From positions 13,808,001 through 13,872,000 of the forward strand of contig NC_073358.2 in the NCBI RefSeq assembly GCF_027580225.2: a stretch of DNA of 64,000 nt, read 5' to 3'. The position numbers and the translations under genes are program-made. The DNA is from Misgurnus anguillicaudatus. Its lineage: Eukaryota; Chordata; Actinopteri; Cypriniformes; Cobitidae. The number at the start of each line of letters is the position of its first letter. Position 1 is the stretch's first letter. Under the pieces are notes generated by a model. That model was given only the letters and a program-made list of their open reading frames with translations. It did not search any database and was not told the origin of the DNA. Shown here one piece after another: positions 50,463 to 62,431 of the stretch.

Positions 50463-51589
50463 CAGCTTGATTTATCATGAAGACAACATGATTGGAATGA
50501 AGTTAGCATGATTAGCATGAAGCTAGCATGAAGTTAGCATGATAAGCATTAACTAGCATGAAGCTAGCATGATTAGTATGAAGCTAGCATGATGCTAACA
50601 TGAATTAGCATGAAGCTAGCATGATGCTAACATGAATTAGCATGATGCTAGCATGATTAGCATGAAGCTAGCATGATGTTAGCATGATTAACATGAAGCT
50701 AGCATGATGTTAACATGAAGCTAGCATGATGCTAACATGAATTAGCATGAAGCTAGCATAACATGAATTAGCATGAAGCTAGCATGATGCTAACATGAAT
50801 TAGCATGAAGCTAGCATGATGCTAGCATGCTAACATGAATTAGCATGAAGCTAGCATGATGCTAACATGAATTAGCATGAAGCTAGCATGATGTTAGCAT
50901 GATTAGCATGAAGCTAGCATGATGATAACATGATTAGCATGAAGCTATCATGATGCTAACATGAATTAGCATGAAGCTAGCATGATGTTAGCATGATTAG
51001 CATGAAGCTAGCATGATGCTAACATGAATTAGCATGATGCTAGCATGAAGCTAGCATGATTAGCATGAAGCTAGCATGATGCTAACATGAATTAGCATGA
51101 AGCTAGCATGAAGCTAGCATGATTAACATGAAGCTAGCATGATGCTAACATGAATTAGCATGAAGCTAGCATGCTGTTAGCATGATTAGCATGAAGCTAG
51201 CATGATGCTAGCATGATTAGCATGAAGCTAGCATGATTAGCATAAAGCTAGCATGATTAACATGAAGCTAGCATGATGCTAGCATGATTAGCATGAAGCT
51301 AGCATGATGCTAACATGAATTAGCATGAAGCTAGCATGAGGCTAGCATGATTAGCATGAAGTAAACATGAGGTTAGCATGATTAACGTGAAGCTAACATG
51401 ATTTAACGTGAAGTTAGCATGATTAGCATGAAGCTAGCACTATTTAGCGTGAAGCTAACAAGATTTAACATGAAGCTAGCATGATTTAGCATGAAGTTAG
51501 CAAGATTTATTATGAAATTAGCATAAAGCTAGCATGAAACTAGCATGAAGCTAGTATGACTTAGCATGAAGCTAGCATGAAGCTAACAT
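50463..51589. repeat. Minisatellite array 19
   Basis: Mixture of the 32-bp type (GCTAACATGAATTAGC) and 20/31-bp type monomers; an intermediate between array 8-like and array 3-like classes. Confidence 0.95.
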
Positions 51590-52369
51590 GACCAAAAGAC
51601 CCAACCCCCATGTCTCTATGATGTTCAGATCCAGAGATATAAGGCTTTGTTTATTATGTTGCTAGGGTGCTCATATTTGGTTGCTAGGGGCGTGGCTTAA
51701 TACCTCAATAAGAATCCTATTAAGACTGATTGGATGCCTGAGTAAAATGAGCCCACTCCGATGTCTCTATGACACTGTGCTGCAAAGATATCCATCTGGG
51801 CTTTTTATAATGGTAGTCTATGGGAGATGTTGCTAGGGTACCCAAAATTGTTGCTAGGGGCGTGGCTTAATAGCTTTGGGGCGATCCTAAGAGACTGATT
51901 GGATGACTGAGTAAAATGAGCCCACCCCCATGTCTCTACGACACTCTAAAGTAAAGATATTCCATCTGGGACGCTTTTATTCCCTTATATGGGCATGTTT
52001 CCTGCCCCATTATAAGTCAATGGGAAATTTTGGGGGTCTCTTACACCCCAGGGGTGAAACTTACACCCCATTGTGATGTATGTTCTTACAGAGCCTGTCA
52101 GCCTCTTCAAATGTGGTAAGCCACAAGTTTCTACAAGTTTCTCACTCACAGCTATGACCCGTCAAAGTTTGTCTCAATGTTAAGTCAATGGAAATTTTGG
52201 GGTGTTTGAGCCCCCCGTTTAGGAATTCGGAAGCTCCCATCAGTTAGAAAAGATATAGCACACTAAGTCAGACCAGTCTGAAGGTCTGTGGAAAATTTGG
52301 TGCATGTAGCTTGAAAGCCCTAGGACGAGTTAGTGTCAGAAATTTGGGGTAGAATAATAATAATAATAA
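51590..52369. repeat. Core 20 (group II, mosaic)
   Basis: Starts GACCAAAAGACCC and has GGTGAAACTTACACC like group IV, yet ends AATTTGGGGTAGAATAAT like group II. Confidence 0.85.
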
Positions 52370-52525
52370 AATATAAGTTTAATAGCAATAACAATATATT
52401 GGCTTTTTCAAAGCCAACATAATAATAAGTTTAAAAGCAATAACAATATGTTGGCTTTTTCAAAGCCAACATAATAATAAGTTTAAAAGCAATAACAGTA
52501 TGTTGGCTTTTTCAAAGCCAACATA
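52370..52525. repeat. Hairpin module HP1, three copies, 52-bp period
   Basis: Hairpins TATGTTGGCTTT-TTC-AAAGCCAACATA with GGC at 52401, 52453 and 52505, exactly 52 bp apart, separated by AATAATAAGTTTAAAAGC. Largest HP1 run in the window. Confidence 0.95.
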
Positions 52526-52646
52526 ACTAGATATTAAAGTTTGAAGACAAACTTTATGTTGGCTTGAAAAAGCGTAGCTTGAACGTTTAAAACGGTTTGA
52601 CAGAAGTTTAGTTTAGTAGGCTATCTGGCTGTTAGAATGTTTAAGT
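52526..52646. repeat. Linker A
   Basis: Full A linker after three HP1 modules. Confidence 0.9.
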
Positions 52647-53766
52647 ATGAAGGTAGCATGATTTAGCATGATGCTAACATGATAAGCATGAAGCTGGCAT
52701 GATGCTAGCATGATTAGCATGATGCTAGCATGATGCTAACATGATTAGCATGAAGCTAGCATGATGCTAGCATGATTAGCATGATGCTAGCATGATTAAC
52801 ATGAAGCTAACATGATGCTAGCATGATTAGCGTGATTAGCATGAAGCAAGCATGGAGCTAGCATGATTAGCATGATGATAGCATGGAGCTAGCATGATTA
52901 GCATGAAGCTAGCATGATGCTTGCATGATTAGCATGAAGCTAGCATGATGCTAGCATGATTAGCATGAAGCTAGCATGATGCTAGCATGATTAGCATGAA
53001 GCTAGCATGATTAGCATGAAGCTAGCATGATGGTAGCATGATTAGCATGAAGCTAGCATGATGCTTACATGATTAGCATGAAGCTAGCATGAAGCTAGCA
53101 TGATTAGCATGAAGCTAGCATGATGCTAACATGATTAGCATGAAGCTAGCATGATGATAGCATGATTAGCATGAAGCTAGCATGATGCTAACATGATTAG
53201 CATGATTAGCATGAAGCTAGCATGATTAGCATGAAGCTAGCATGATGATAGCATGATTAGCATGAAGCTAGCATGATGATAGCATGATTAGCATGAAGTT
53301 AGCATGATGATAGCATGATTAGCATGAAGTTAGCATGATGATAGCATGATTAGCATGAAGCTAGCATGATGATAGCATGATTAGCATGAAACTAGCATGA
53401 TGTTAGCATGATTAGCATGAAGCTAGCATGATGTTAACATGATTAGCATGAAGCTAGCATGATGTTAGCATGATTAGCATGAAGCTAGCATGAAACTAAC
53501 ATAATTCTAGCATGATTAGCATGAAGCTAGCATGATTCTAACATGATTAGCATGAAGCTAGCATGATTCTAGCATGATTAGCATGAAGCTAGCACAATGC
53601 TAACATGACGTTAGCATGAGGCTATCATGAGTAGCATGAAGTAAGCATAAAGTTAGCATGATTTAGCATGAAGTTAGCAAGATTTATTATGAAATTAGCA
53701 TAAAGCTAGCATGAAACTAGCATGAAGCTAGTATGACTTAGCATGGAGCTAGCATGACGCGAACAT
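52647..53766. repeat. Minisatellite array 20
   Basis: 31-bp type with a run of GATGATAGC variants (53147-53370) and GATTCTAGC near its end; the edge is shortened (the CACTATTTAGCGTG part is missing). Confidence 0.95.
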
Positions 53767-54554
53767 GACCCAAAGACCCAACCCCCATGTCTCTATGATG
53801 TTCAGATCCAGAGATATAAGGCTTTGTTTATTATGTTGCTAGGGTGTTCATATTTGGTTGCTAGGGGCGTGGCTTAATGCCTCAATAAGAATCCTATTAA
53901 GACTGATTGGATTCCTGAGTAAAATGAGCCCACCCCTATGTCTCTATGACACTCTGGTGTAAAGATATCCATCTGGGCTTTTTATAATGGTAGTCTATGG
54001 GAGATGTTGCTAGGGTACCCAAAATTGTTGCTAGGGGCGTGGCTAAATAGCTCTGGGGCGAGCCTAAAAGACTAATTGGATGACTGAGTAAAATGAGCCC
54101 ACCCCCATGTCTCTACGACACTCTAAAGTGAAGATATTCCATCTGGGACGCTTTTATTCCCTTATATGGGCATGTTTCCTGCCCCATTATAAGTCAATGG
54201 GAAATTTTGGGAGCCTCTTACACCCCAGGGGTACAGCTTACACCCCATTTTAATGTATGTTCTTACAGAGCCTGTCAGCCTCCTTAAATGTGGTAAACCA
54301 CAAGTTTCTACCAGTTTCTCACTCGCAGCTATGACCCGTCAAAGTTTGTCTCCATGTTAAGTCAATGGAAATTTTGGGGTGTTCGAGCGCCCCGTTTAGG
54401 AATTCGGAAGGTCCCATCAGTTAGAAAAGATATAGCACACTAAGTCAGACCAGTCTGAAGGTCTGTGGAAAATTTGGTGCATGTAGCTTGAAAGCTCTAG
54501 GACGAGTTAGTGTCAGAAATTTTGGGAGGAGAAGAAAGAATAATAATAATAATA
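53767..54554. repeat. Core 21 (group V)
   Basis: CCCATTTTAATGTATG and GAGCGCCCCG relate it to cores 1 and 17; 3' end GGGAGGAGAAGAAAG plus AAT tract. Confidence 0.9.
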
Positions 54555-54640
54555 ACTAGATAGGTACATTTCCTGAAGACAATGTGAAGTGGTGCTTGCC
54601 GTGGCAAATTACTCGGCAATATATGATTATACTCCAACCC
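54555..54640. repeat. Linker C
   Basis: ACTAGATAGGT, inverted repeat ACATTT / AATGT, GTGAAGTGGTGCTTGC, CAATATATGATTATAC; leads to the 139-bp satellite as at 21135. Confidence 0.85.
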
Positions 54641-55668
54641 AAAATTAAAATGGTCCAACCCCCATGTCTCTACGATGTTCTGATGCGGGGATATAAGGCT
54701 TTGTTTACTCTGTTGCTAGGGTACTGTATTTGGTTGCTAGGGAAAAAATTGGCATCCCATAGTGATTACACTCTGAGTCACGAGTCAAACGGTCCAACCC
54801 CCGTGTCTCTACGATGTTCTGATATGGAGATATAAGGCTTTGTTTACTCTGTTGCTAGGGTACTGTATTTGGTTGCTAGGGAAAAAATTGACATCCCATA
54901 ATGATTACACTCTGAGTCACGAGTCAAACGGTCCAACCCCCGTGTCTCTACGATGTTCTGATGCAGAGATATAAGGCTTTGTTTACTCTGTTGCTAGGGT
55001 ACTGTATTTGGTTGCTAGGGAAAAATTTGGCATCCCATAATGATTACACTCTGAGTCACGAGTCAAACGGTCCAACCCCCGTGTCTCTACGATGTTCTGA
55101 TGCGGAGATATAAGGCTTTGTTTACTCTGTTGCTAGGGTACTGTATTTGGTTGCTAGGGAAAAATTGGCATCCCATAATGATTACACTCCGAGTCACGAG
55201 TCAAACGGTCCAACCCCCGTGTCTCTACGATGTTCTGATGCGGAGATATAAGGCTTTGTTTACTCTGTTGCTAGGGTACTGTATTTGGTTGCTAGGGAAA
55301 AAATTGGCATCCCTTAATGATTACACTCCGAGTCACAAGTCAAACGGTCCAACCCCCGTGTCTCTACGATGTTCTGATGCGGAGATATAAGGCTTTGTTT
55401 ACTCTGTTGCTAAGGTACTGTATTTGGTTGCTAGGGTAAAAAATGGCATCCCATATTGATTACACTCTGAGTCATTAGTCATACGGTCCAACCCCCGTGT
55501 CTCTACGATGTTCTGATGCGGAGATATAAGGCTTTGTTTACTCTGTTGCTAGGGTACTGTATTTGGTTGCTAGGGAAAAAATTGGCATCCCATAATGATT
55601 ACACTCCGAGTCACGAGTCAAACGGTCCAACCCCCGTGTCTCTACGATGTTCGGATGCCGAGATATAA
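54641..55668. repeat. 139-bp tandem satellite, eight copies
   Basis: Copies begin at 54641, 54780, 54919, 55058, 55196, 55335, 55474 and 55613 (last incomplete). Same unit as at 21223. Tail variants TCCCATAATGATTACAC dominate here, whereas TCCACTAGTGATTACC dominates in the other array. Frames of 83 and 96 codons are artefacts. Confidence 0.95.
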
Positions 55669-56422
55669 CTGTTTGAATTTTATGTTGCTAGGGTGCTCAA
55701 AAGTGGTTGCTAAGGGCGTGGCTTAAAAGCTTTGGGAATATCCTGATAGCCTGATTGGATGTCTGAGTAAAATGAGCCCACCCCCTTGTCTTTACGACAT
55801 TGTAAAGCAAAGATATCCCATCTGGAACTTTTTTATTCCCTTATATGGGCATGTTTCCTGCCCCATTATAAGTCAATGGGAAAATTCGGGTGCCTCTTAC
55901 ACCCCAGGGGTACAACTTACACCCCATTGTGATCCATGTTCTTACAGAGACTACCACCCTCTTCAAATAATGTAACCCACATGTTTTTACAAAATCCTCG
56001 CTCGTACCTATGACCCGTCAAAGTTTTTGCAATGTTAAGTCTATGGGATTTTCCCCCATTGACTTTTCATTGGGGCACTTTTGGGCGCCTCTTACACCCC
56101 AGGGGTACAACTTACACCCCAATGTGATGTATGTTCTTACAGAGTCTACCACCCTCTTCAAATGTTGTAACCCACATGTTTCTACAAAATCCTCGAGCGG
56201 AGCTATGACTCGTCAAAGTTGGGCGCAATGTTAAGTCAATGGGATTTTTCGGGTGGTTTTTCGCCCCCCTTTCGGAAATGTTGCACCCGATCGCTTATAA
56301 AAGTCATAGCACACCTCTCCTCAATAAGCCGGTCGATTTGAGCCCTCTTTCATGGGTCTACGACAAACCGTGCGGGACGAGTTAGGTGCCGAAAAAACGT
56401 GCAGATGTAAGAATAAAATATA
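55669..56422. repeat. Core 22 (group VI, with ~205-bp internal duplication)
   Basis: Diverged core pairing with core 9. The part with GCCTCTTACACCCCAGG through TGTAACCCACATG occurs twice, 205 bp apart (55892 and 56097), so this core has an extra block that core 9 lacks. Confidence 0.9.
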
Positions 56423-56543
56423 ACTAGATAGAAAAGTTTGTTGACAAACTTTATGTTGGCTTGACAAAGCGTAGCCTGTACGTTTAAAACGGTTTGACAG
56501 ATGTTTAGTTTAGTAGGCTATCTGGCTGTTAGTATGTTTAAGT
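56423..56543. repeat. Linker A, GTTGAC variant
   Basis: ACTAGATAGAA then a better inverted repeat AAAGTTTGT-TG-ACAAACTTT, TATGTTGGCTTGACAAAGC, CCTGTACG. This variant is also at 58429 and 60355. Confidence 0.9.
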
Positions 56544-57587
56544 ATGAAGCTAGCCTGATTTAGCATGAAGCTAGCATGATTAGCCTGAAGCTAGCATGAA
56601 GCTAACATGATTAGCATGAAGCTAGCATCAAGTTAGCATGATTAGCATGAAGCTAGCATGATGCTAACATGAATTAGCATGAAGCTAGCATGATGCTAAC
56701 ATGAATTAGCATGAAGCTAGCATGATGTTAACATGAATTAGCATGAAGCTAGCATGATGCTAACATGAATTAGCATGAAGTTAACATGATGCTAACATGA
56801 ATTAGCATGAAGCTAGCATGATGCTAACATGAATTAGCATGAAGCTAACATGATTAGCATGAAGCTAGCATGATGCTAACATGAAATAGCATGAAGCTAG
56901 CATGATGCTAACATGAATTAGCTTGAAGCTAGCATGATGCTAACATGAAATAGCATGAAGCTAGCATGATGCTAACATGAATTAGCATGAAGCTAGCATG
57001 ATGCTAACATGAATTAACATGAAGCTAGCATGATGCTAACATGAAGTTAGCATGATGCTAACATGAATTAGCATGAAGCTAGCATGATGCTAACATAAAT
57101 TAGCATGAAGCTAGCATGATGCTAACATGAATTAACATGAAGCTAATATGATGCTAACATGAATTAGCATGAAGCTAGCATGATGCTAACATGAATTAGC
57201 ATGAAGCTAGCATGATGTTAACATGAATTAGCATGAAGCTAGCATGATGTTAACATGAATTAGCATGAAGCTAGCATGATGCTAACATGAATTAGCATGA
57301 AGCTAGCATGATGCTAACATGAATTAGCATGAAGCTAGCATGATGCTAACATGAATTAGCATGAAGCTAGCATGATGCTAACATGAATTAGCATGAAGCT
57401 AGCATGATGCTAACATGAATTAGCATGAAGCTAGCATGATGCTAACATGAATTAGCATGAAGCTAGCATGATGCTAACATGAATAAGCATGAAGTTAGCA
57501 AGATTTATTATGAAATTAGCATAAAGCTAGCATGAAACTAGCATGAAGCTAGTAAGACTTAGCATGAAGCTAGCATAAGGCTAACAT
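56544..57587. repeat. Minisatellite array 21 (32-bp HOR)
   Basis: 32-bp trimer array, monomer order matching arrays 8, 22 and 23 (landmarks: TAGCATCAAGTTAGC, AATAGCATG, TTAGCTTG, AAGCTAATATG). Confidence 0.95.
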
Positions 57588-58380
57588 GACCAAAAGACCC
57601 AACCCCCATGTCTCTATGATGTTCGGATCCAGAGATATAAGGCTTTGTTTATTATGTTGCTAGGGTGCTCATATTTGGTTGCTAGGGGCGTGGCTTAATA
57701 CCTCAATAAGAATCCTTAGAGACTAATTGGATGCCTGAGTAAAATGAGCCCACCCCCATGTCTCTGTGACACTGTGCTCCAAAGATATCCATTTGGGCAT
57801 TTTATAATGGCAGTCTATGGGAGATGTTGCTAGGGTACTCAAAAATGGTTGCTAGGGGCGTGGCTTAATAGCTATGGGACGATCCAGAGAGACTGATTGG
57901 ATGCCTGAGTAAAATGAGCCCACCCCCATGTCTCTATGACACTGTAAAGCGAAGATATTCCATCTGGAACGTTTTTATTCCCTTATATGGGCGTGTTTCC
58001 TGCCCCGTTATAAGTCAATGGGGAATTTTGGGGGCCTCTTACACCCCAGGGGTGAAACTTACACCCCAATGTGAGGTATGTTCTCACAGTGCCTGCCAGC
58101 CTCTTCAAATGTGGTAACCCACAAGTTTCTACAAATTTCTCGCTCGCAGCTATGACCTGTCAAAGTTTGTCGCAATGTTAAGTAAATGGGACTTTTCGGA
58201 AGTTTTATGTCCCGTTTTAGGAATTCTGTAAGTCGGATCCCGTCAAAAAGATATAGCACACTTCTTTAGACCAGTCAGAATGTCCGTGGAAAATTTCGTG
58301 GATGTAGCTTGAAAGCTGTCGGACGAGTTAGCCGCAGAAATTTTAGTCTCAGAAGAAGAAGAAGAAGAAGAAGAATAATA
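57588..58380. repeat. Core 23 (group IV)
   Basis: Essentially the same as core 8; (GAA)8 at the 3' end. Confidence 0.9.
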
Positions 58381-58428
58381 ATAAGTTTAAATACAATATC
58401 AGTATGTTGGCTCTGTCAAGCCAACATA
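58381..58428. repeat. Hairpin module HP2, one copy
   Basis: AAGTTTAAATACAATATC plus hairpin arms TATGTTGGCT / AGCCAACATA. Absent from the next unit, which explains most of the 49-bp difference between unit lengths 1974 and 1925. Confidence 0.9.
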
Positions 58429-58549
58429 ACTAGATAGAAAAGTTTGTTGACAAACTTTATGTTGGCTTGACAAAGCGTAGCCTGTACGTTTAAAACGGTT
58501 TGACAGATGTTTAGTTTAGTAGGCTATCTGGCTGTTAGTATGTTTAAGT
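58429..58549. repeat. Linker A, GTTGAC variant
   Basis: Same as at 56423. Confidence 0.9.
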
Positions 58550-59561
58550 ATGAAGCTAGCCTGATTTAGCATGAAGCTAGCATGATTAGCCTGAAGCTAG
58601 CATGAAGCTAACATGATTAGCATGAAGCTAGCATCAAGTTAGCATGATTAGCATGAAGCTAGCATGATGCTAACATGAATTAGCATGAAGCTAGCATGAT
58701 GCTAACATGAATTAGCATGAAGCTAGCATGATGTTAACATGAATTAGCATGAAGCTAGCATGATGCTAACATGAATTAGCATGAAGTTAACATGATGCTA
58801 ACATGAATTAGCATGAAGCTAGCATGATGCTAACATGAATTAGCATGAAGCTAACATGATTAGCATGAAGCTAGCATGATGCTAACATGAAATAGCATGA
58901 AGCTAGCATGATGCTAACATGAATTAGCTTGAAGCTAGCATGATGCTAACATGAAATAGCATGAAGCTAGCATGATGCTAACATGAATTAGCATGAAGCT
59001 AGCATGATGCTAACATGAATTAACATGAAGCTAGCATGATGCTAACATGAAGTTAGCATGATGCTAACATGAATTAGCATGAAGCTAGCATGATGCTAAC
59101 ATGAATTAGCATGAAGCTAGCATGATGCTAACATGAATTAACATGAAGCTAATATGATGCTAACATGAATTAGCATGAAGCTAGCATGATGCTAACATGA
59201 ATTAGCATGAAGCTAGCATGATGTTAACATGAATTAGCATGAAGCTAGCATGATGTTAACATGAATTAGCATGAAGCTAGCATGATGCTAACATGAATTA
59301 GCATGAAGCTAGCATGATGCTAACATGAATTAGCATGAAGCTAGCATGATGCTAACATGAATTAGCATGAAGCTAGCATGATGCTAACATGAATTAGCAT
59401 GAAGCTAGCATGATGCTAACATGAATTAGCATGAAGCTAGCATGATGCTAACATGAATAAGCATGAAGTTAGCAAGATTTATTATGAAATTAGCATAAAG
59501 CTAGCATGAAACTAGCATGAAGCTAGTAAGACTTAGCATGAAGCTAGCATAAGGCTAACAT
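58550..59561. repeat. Minisatellite array 22 (32-bp HOR)
   Basis: Near-identical to array 21 in monomer order and length. Confidence 0.95.
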
Positions 59562-60354
59562 GACCAAAAGACCCAACCCCCATGTCTCTATGATGTTCGG
59601 ATCCAGAGATATAAGGCTTTGTTTATTATGTTGCTAGGGTGCTCATATTTGGTTGCTAGGGGCGTGGCTTAATACCTCAATAAGAATCCTTAGAGACTGA
59701 TTGGATGCCTGAGTAAAATGAGCCCACCCCCATGTCTCTGTGACACTGTGCTCCAAAGATATCCATTTGGGCATTTTATAATGGCAGTCTATGGGAGATG
59801 TTGCTAGGGTACTCAAAAATGGTTGCTAGGGGCGTGGCTTAATAGCTATGGGACGATCCAGAGAGACTGATTGGATGCCTGAGTAAAATGAGCCCACCCC
59901 CATGTCTCTATGACACTGTAAAGCGAAGATATTCCATCTGGAACGTTTTTATTCCCTTATATGGGCGTGTTTCCTGCCCCGTTATAAGTCAATGGGGAAT
60001 TTTGGGGGCCTCTTACACCCCAGGGGTGAAACTTACACCCCAATGTGAGGTATGTTCTCACAGTGCCTGCCAGCCTCTTCAAATGTGGTAACCCACAAGT
60101 TTCTACAAATTTCTCGCTCGCAGCTATGACCTGTCAAAGTTTGTCGCAATGTTAAGTAAATGGGACTTTTCGGAAGTTTTATGTCCCGTTTTAGGAATTC
60201 TGTAAGTCGGATCCCGTCAAAAAGATATAGCACACTTCTTTAGACCAGTCAGAATGTCCGTGGAAAATTTCGTGGATGTAGCTTGAAAGCTGTCGGACGA
60301 GTTAGCCGCAGAAATTTTAGTCTCAGAAGAAGAAGAAGAAGAAGAAGAATAATA
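59562..60354. repeat. Core 24 (group IV)
   Basis: Near-identical to cores 8, 23 and 25; (GAA)8 tract; no hairpin module follows. Confidence 0.9.
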
Positions 60355-60475
60355 ACTAGATAGAAAAGTTTGTTGACAAACTTTATGTTGGCTTGACAAA
60401 GCGTAGCCTGTACGTTTAAAACGGTTTGACAGATGTTTAGTTTAGTAGGCTATCTGGCTGTTAGTATGTTTAAGT
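60355..60475. repeat. Linker A, GTTGAC variant
   Basis: Same as at 56423 and 58429. Confidence 0.9.
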
Positions 60476-61486
60476 ATGAAGCTAGCCTGATTTAGCATGA
60501 AGCTAGCATGATTAGCCTGAAGCTAGCATGAAGCTAACATGATTAGCATGAAGCCAGCATCAAGTTAGCATGATTAGCATGAAGCTAGCATGATGCTAAC
60601 ATGAATTAGCATGAAGCTAGCATGAAGCTAACATGATTAGCATGAAGCTAGCATGATGTTAACATGAATTAGCATGAAGCTAGCATGATGCTAACATGAA
60701 TTAGCATGAAGTTAACATGATGCTAACATGAATTAGCATGAAGCTAGCATGATGCTAACATGAATTAGCATGAAGCTAACATGATTAGCATGAAGCTAGC
60801 ATGATGCTAACATGAAATAGCATGAAGCTAGCATGATGCTAACATGAATTAGCTTGAAGCTAGCATGATGCTAACATGAAATAGCATGAAGCTAGCATGA
60901 TGCTAACATGAATTAGCATGAAGCTAGCATGATGCTAACATGAATTAACATGAAGCTAGCATGATGCTAACATGAAGTTAGCATGATGCTAACATGAATT
61001 AGCATGAAGCTAGCATGATGCTAACATGAATTAGCATGAAGCTAGCATGATGCTAACATGAATTAACATGAAGCTAATATGATGCTAACATGAATTAGCA
61101 TGAAGCTAGCATGATGCTAACATGAATTAGCATGAAGCTAGCATGATGTTAACATGAATTAGCATGAAGCTAGCATGATGTTAACATGAATTAGCATGAA
61201 GCTAGCATGATGCTAACATGAATTAGCATGAAGCTAGCATGATGCTAACATGAATTAGCATGAAGCTAGCATGATGCTAACATGAATTAGCATGAAGCTA
61301 GCATGATGCTAACATGAATTAGCATGAAGCTAGCATGATGCTAACATGAATTAGCATGAAGCTAGCATGATGCTAACATGAATAAGCATGAAGTTAGCAA
61401 GATTTATTATGAAATTAGCATAAAGCTAGCATGAAACTAGCATGAAGCTAGTAAGACTTAGCATGAAGCTAGCATAAGGCTAACAT
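60476..61486. repeat. Minisatellite array 23 (32-bp HOR)
   Basis: As arrays 21-22, with a local change near 60555-60650 (AAGCCAGCATCAAG, and AAGCTAACATGATTAGC replacing one 32-mer part). Confidence 0.95.
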
Positions 61487-62280
61487 GACCAAAAGACCCA
61501 ACCCCCATGTCTCTATGATGTTCGGATCCAGAGATATAAGGCTTTGTTTATTATGTTGCTAGGGTGCTCATATTTGGTTGCTAGGGGCGTGGCTTAATAC
61601 CTCAATAAGAATCCTTAGAGACTGATTGGATGCCTGAGTAAAATGAGCCCACCCCCATGTCTCTGTGACACTGTGCTCCAAAGATATCCATTTGGGCATT
61701 TTATAATGGCAGTCTATGGGAGATGTTGCTAGGGTACTCAAAAATGGTTGCTAGGGGCGTGGCTTAATAGCTATGGGACGATCCAGAGAGACTGATTGGA
61801 TGCCTGAGTAAAATGAGCCCACCCCCATGTCTCTATGACACTGTAAAGCGAAGATATTCCATCTGGAACGTTTTTATTCCCTTATATGGGCGTGTTTCCT
61901 GCCCCGTTATAAGTCAATGGGGAATTTTGGGGGCCTCTTACACCCCAGGGGTGAAACTTACACCCCAATGTGAGGTATGTTCTCACAGTGCCTGCCAGCC
62001 TCTTCAAATGTGGTAACCCACAAGTTTCTACAAATTTCTCGCTCGCAGCTATGACCTGTCAAAGTTTGTCGCAATGTTAAGTAAATGGGACTTTTCGGAA
62101 GTTTTATGTCCCGTTTTAGGAATTCTGTAAGTCGGATCCCGTCAAAAAGATATAGCACACTTCTTTAGACCAGTCAGAATGTCCGTGGAAAATTTCGTGG
62201 ATGTAGCTTGAAAGCTGTCGGACGAGTTAGCCGCAGAAATTTTAGTCTCAGAAGAAGAAGAAGAAGAAGAAGAAGAATAA
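61487..62280. repeat. Core 25 (group IV)
   Basis: Near-identical to cores 8, 23 and 24; (GAA)9, the longest of the four. Confidence 0.9.
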
Positions 62281-62431
62281 TAAGTTTAAATACAATATCA
62301 GTATGTTGGCTCTGTCAAGCCAACATAATAAGTTTAAATACAATATCAGTATGTTGGCTCTGTCAAGCCAACATAATAATATCCCTGAGGAATAGTAATA
62401 GTGATGCCTTGCATAAATGCAAGCACCACTA
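62281..62431. repeat. Hairpin cluster HP2 x2 + HP3
   Basis: Two HP2 modules in tandem (about 49 bp apart), then HP3 (CTTGCAT-AA-ATGCAAG within GTGATGC...CACCAC) immediately before AACTAG. The only other HP3 is at 23281. A spurious 74-codon plus-strand frame (62208-62432) runs through the GAA tract and hairpins. Confidence 0.9.
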
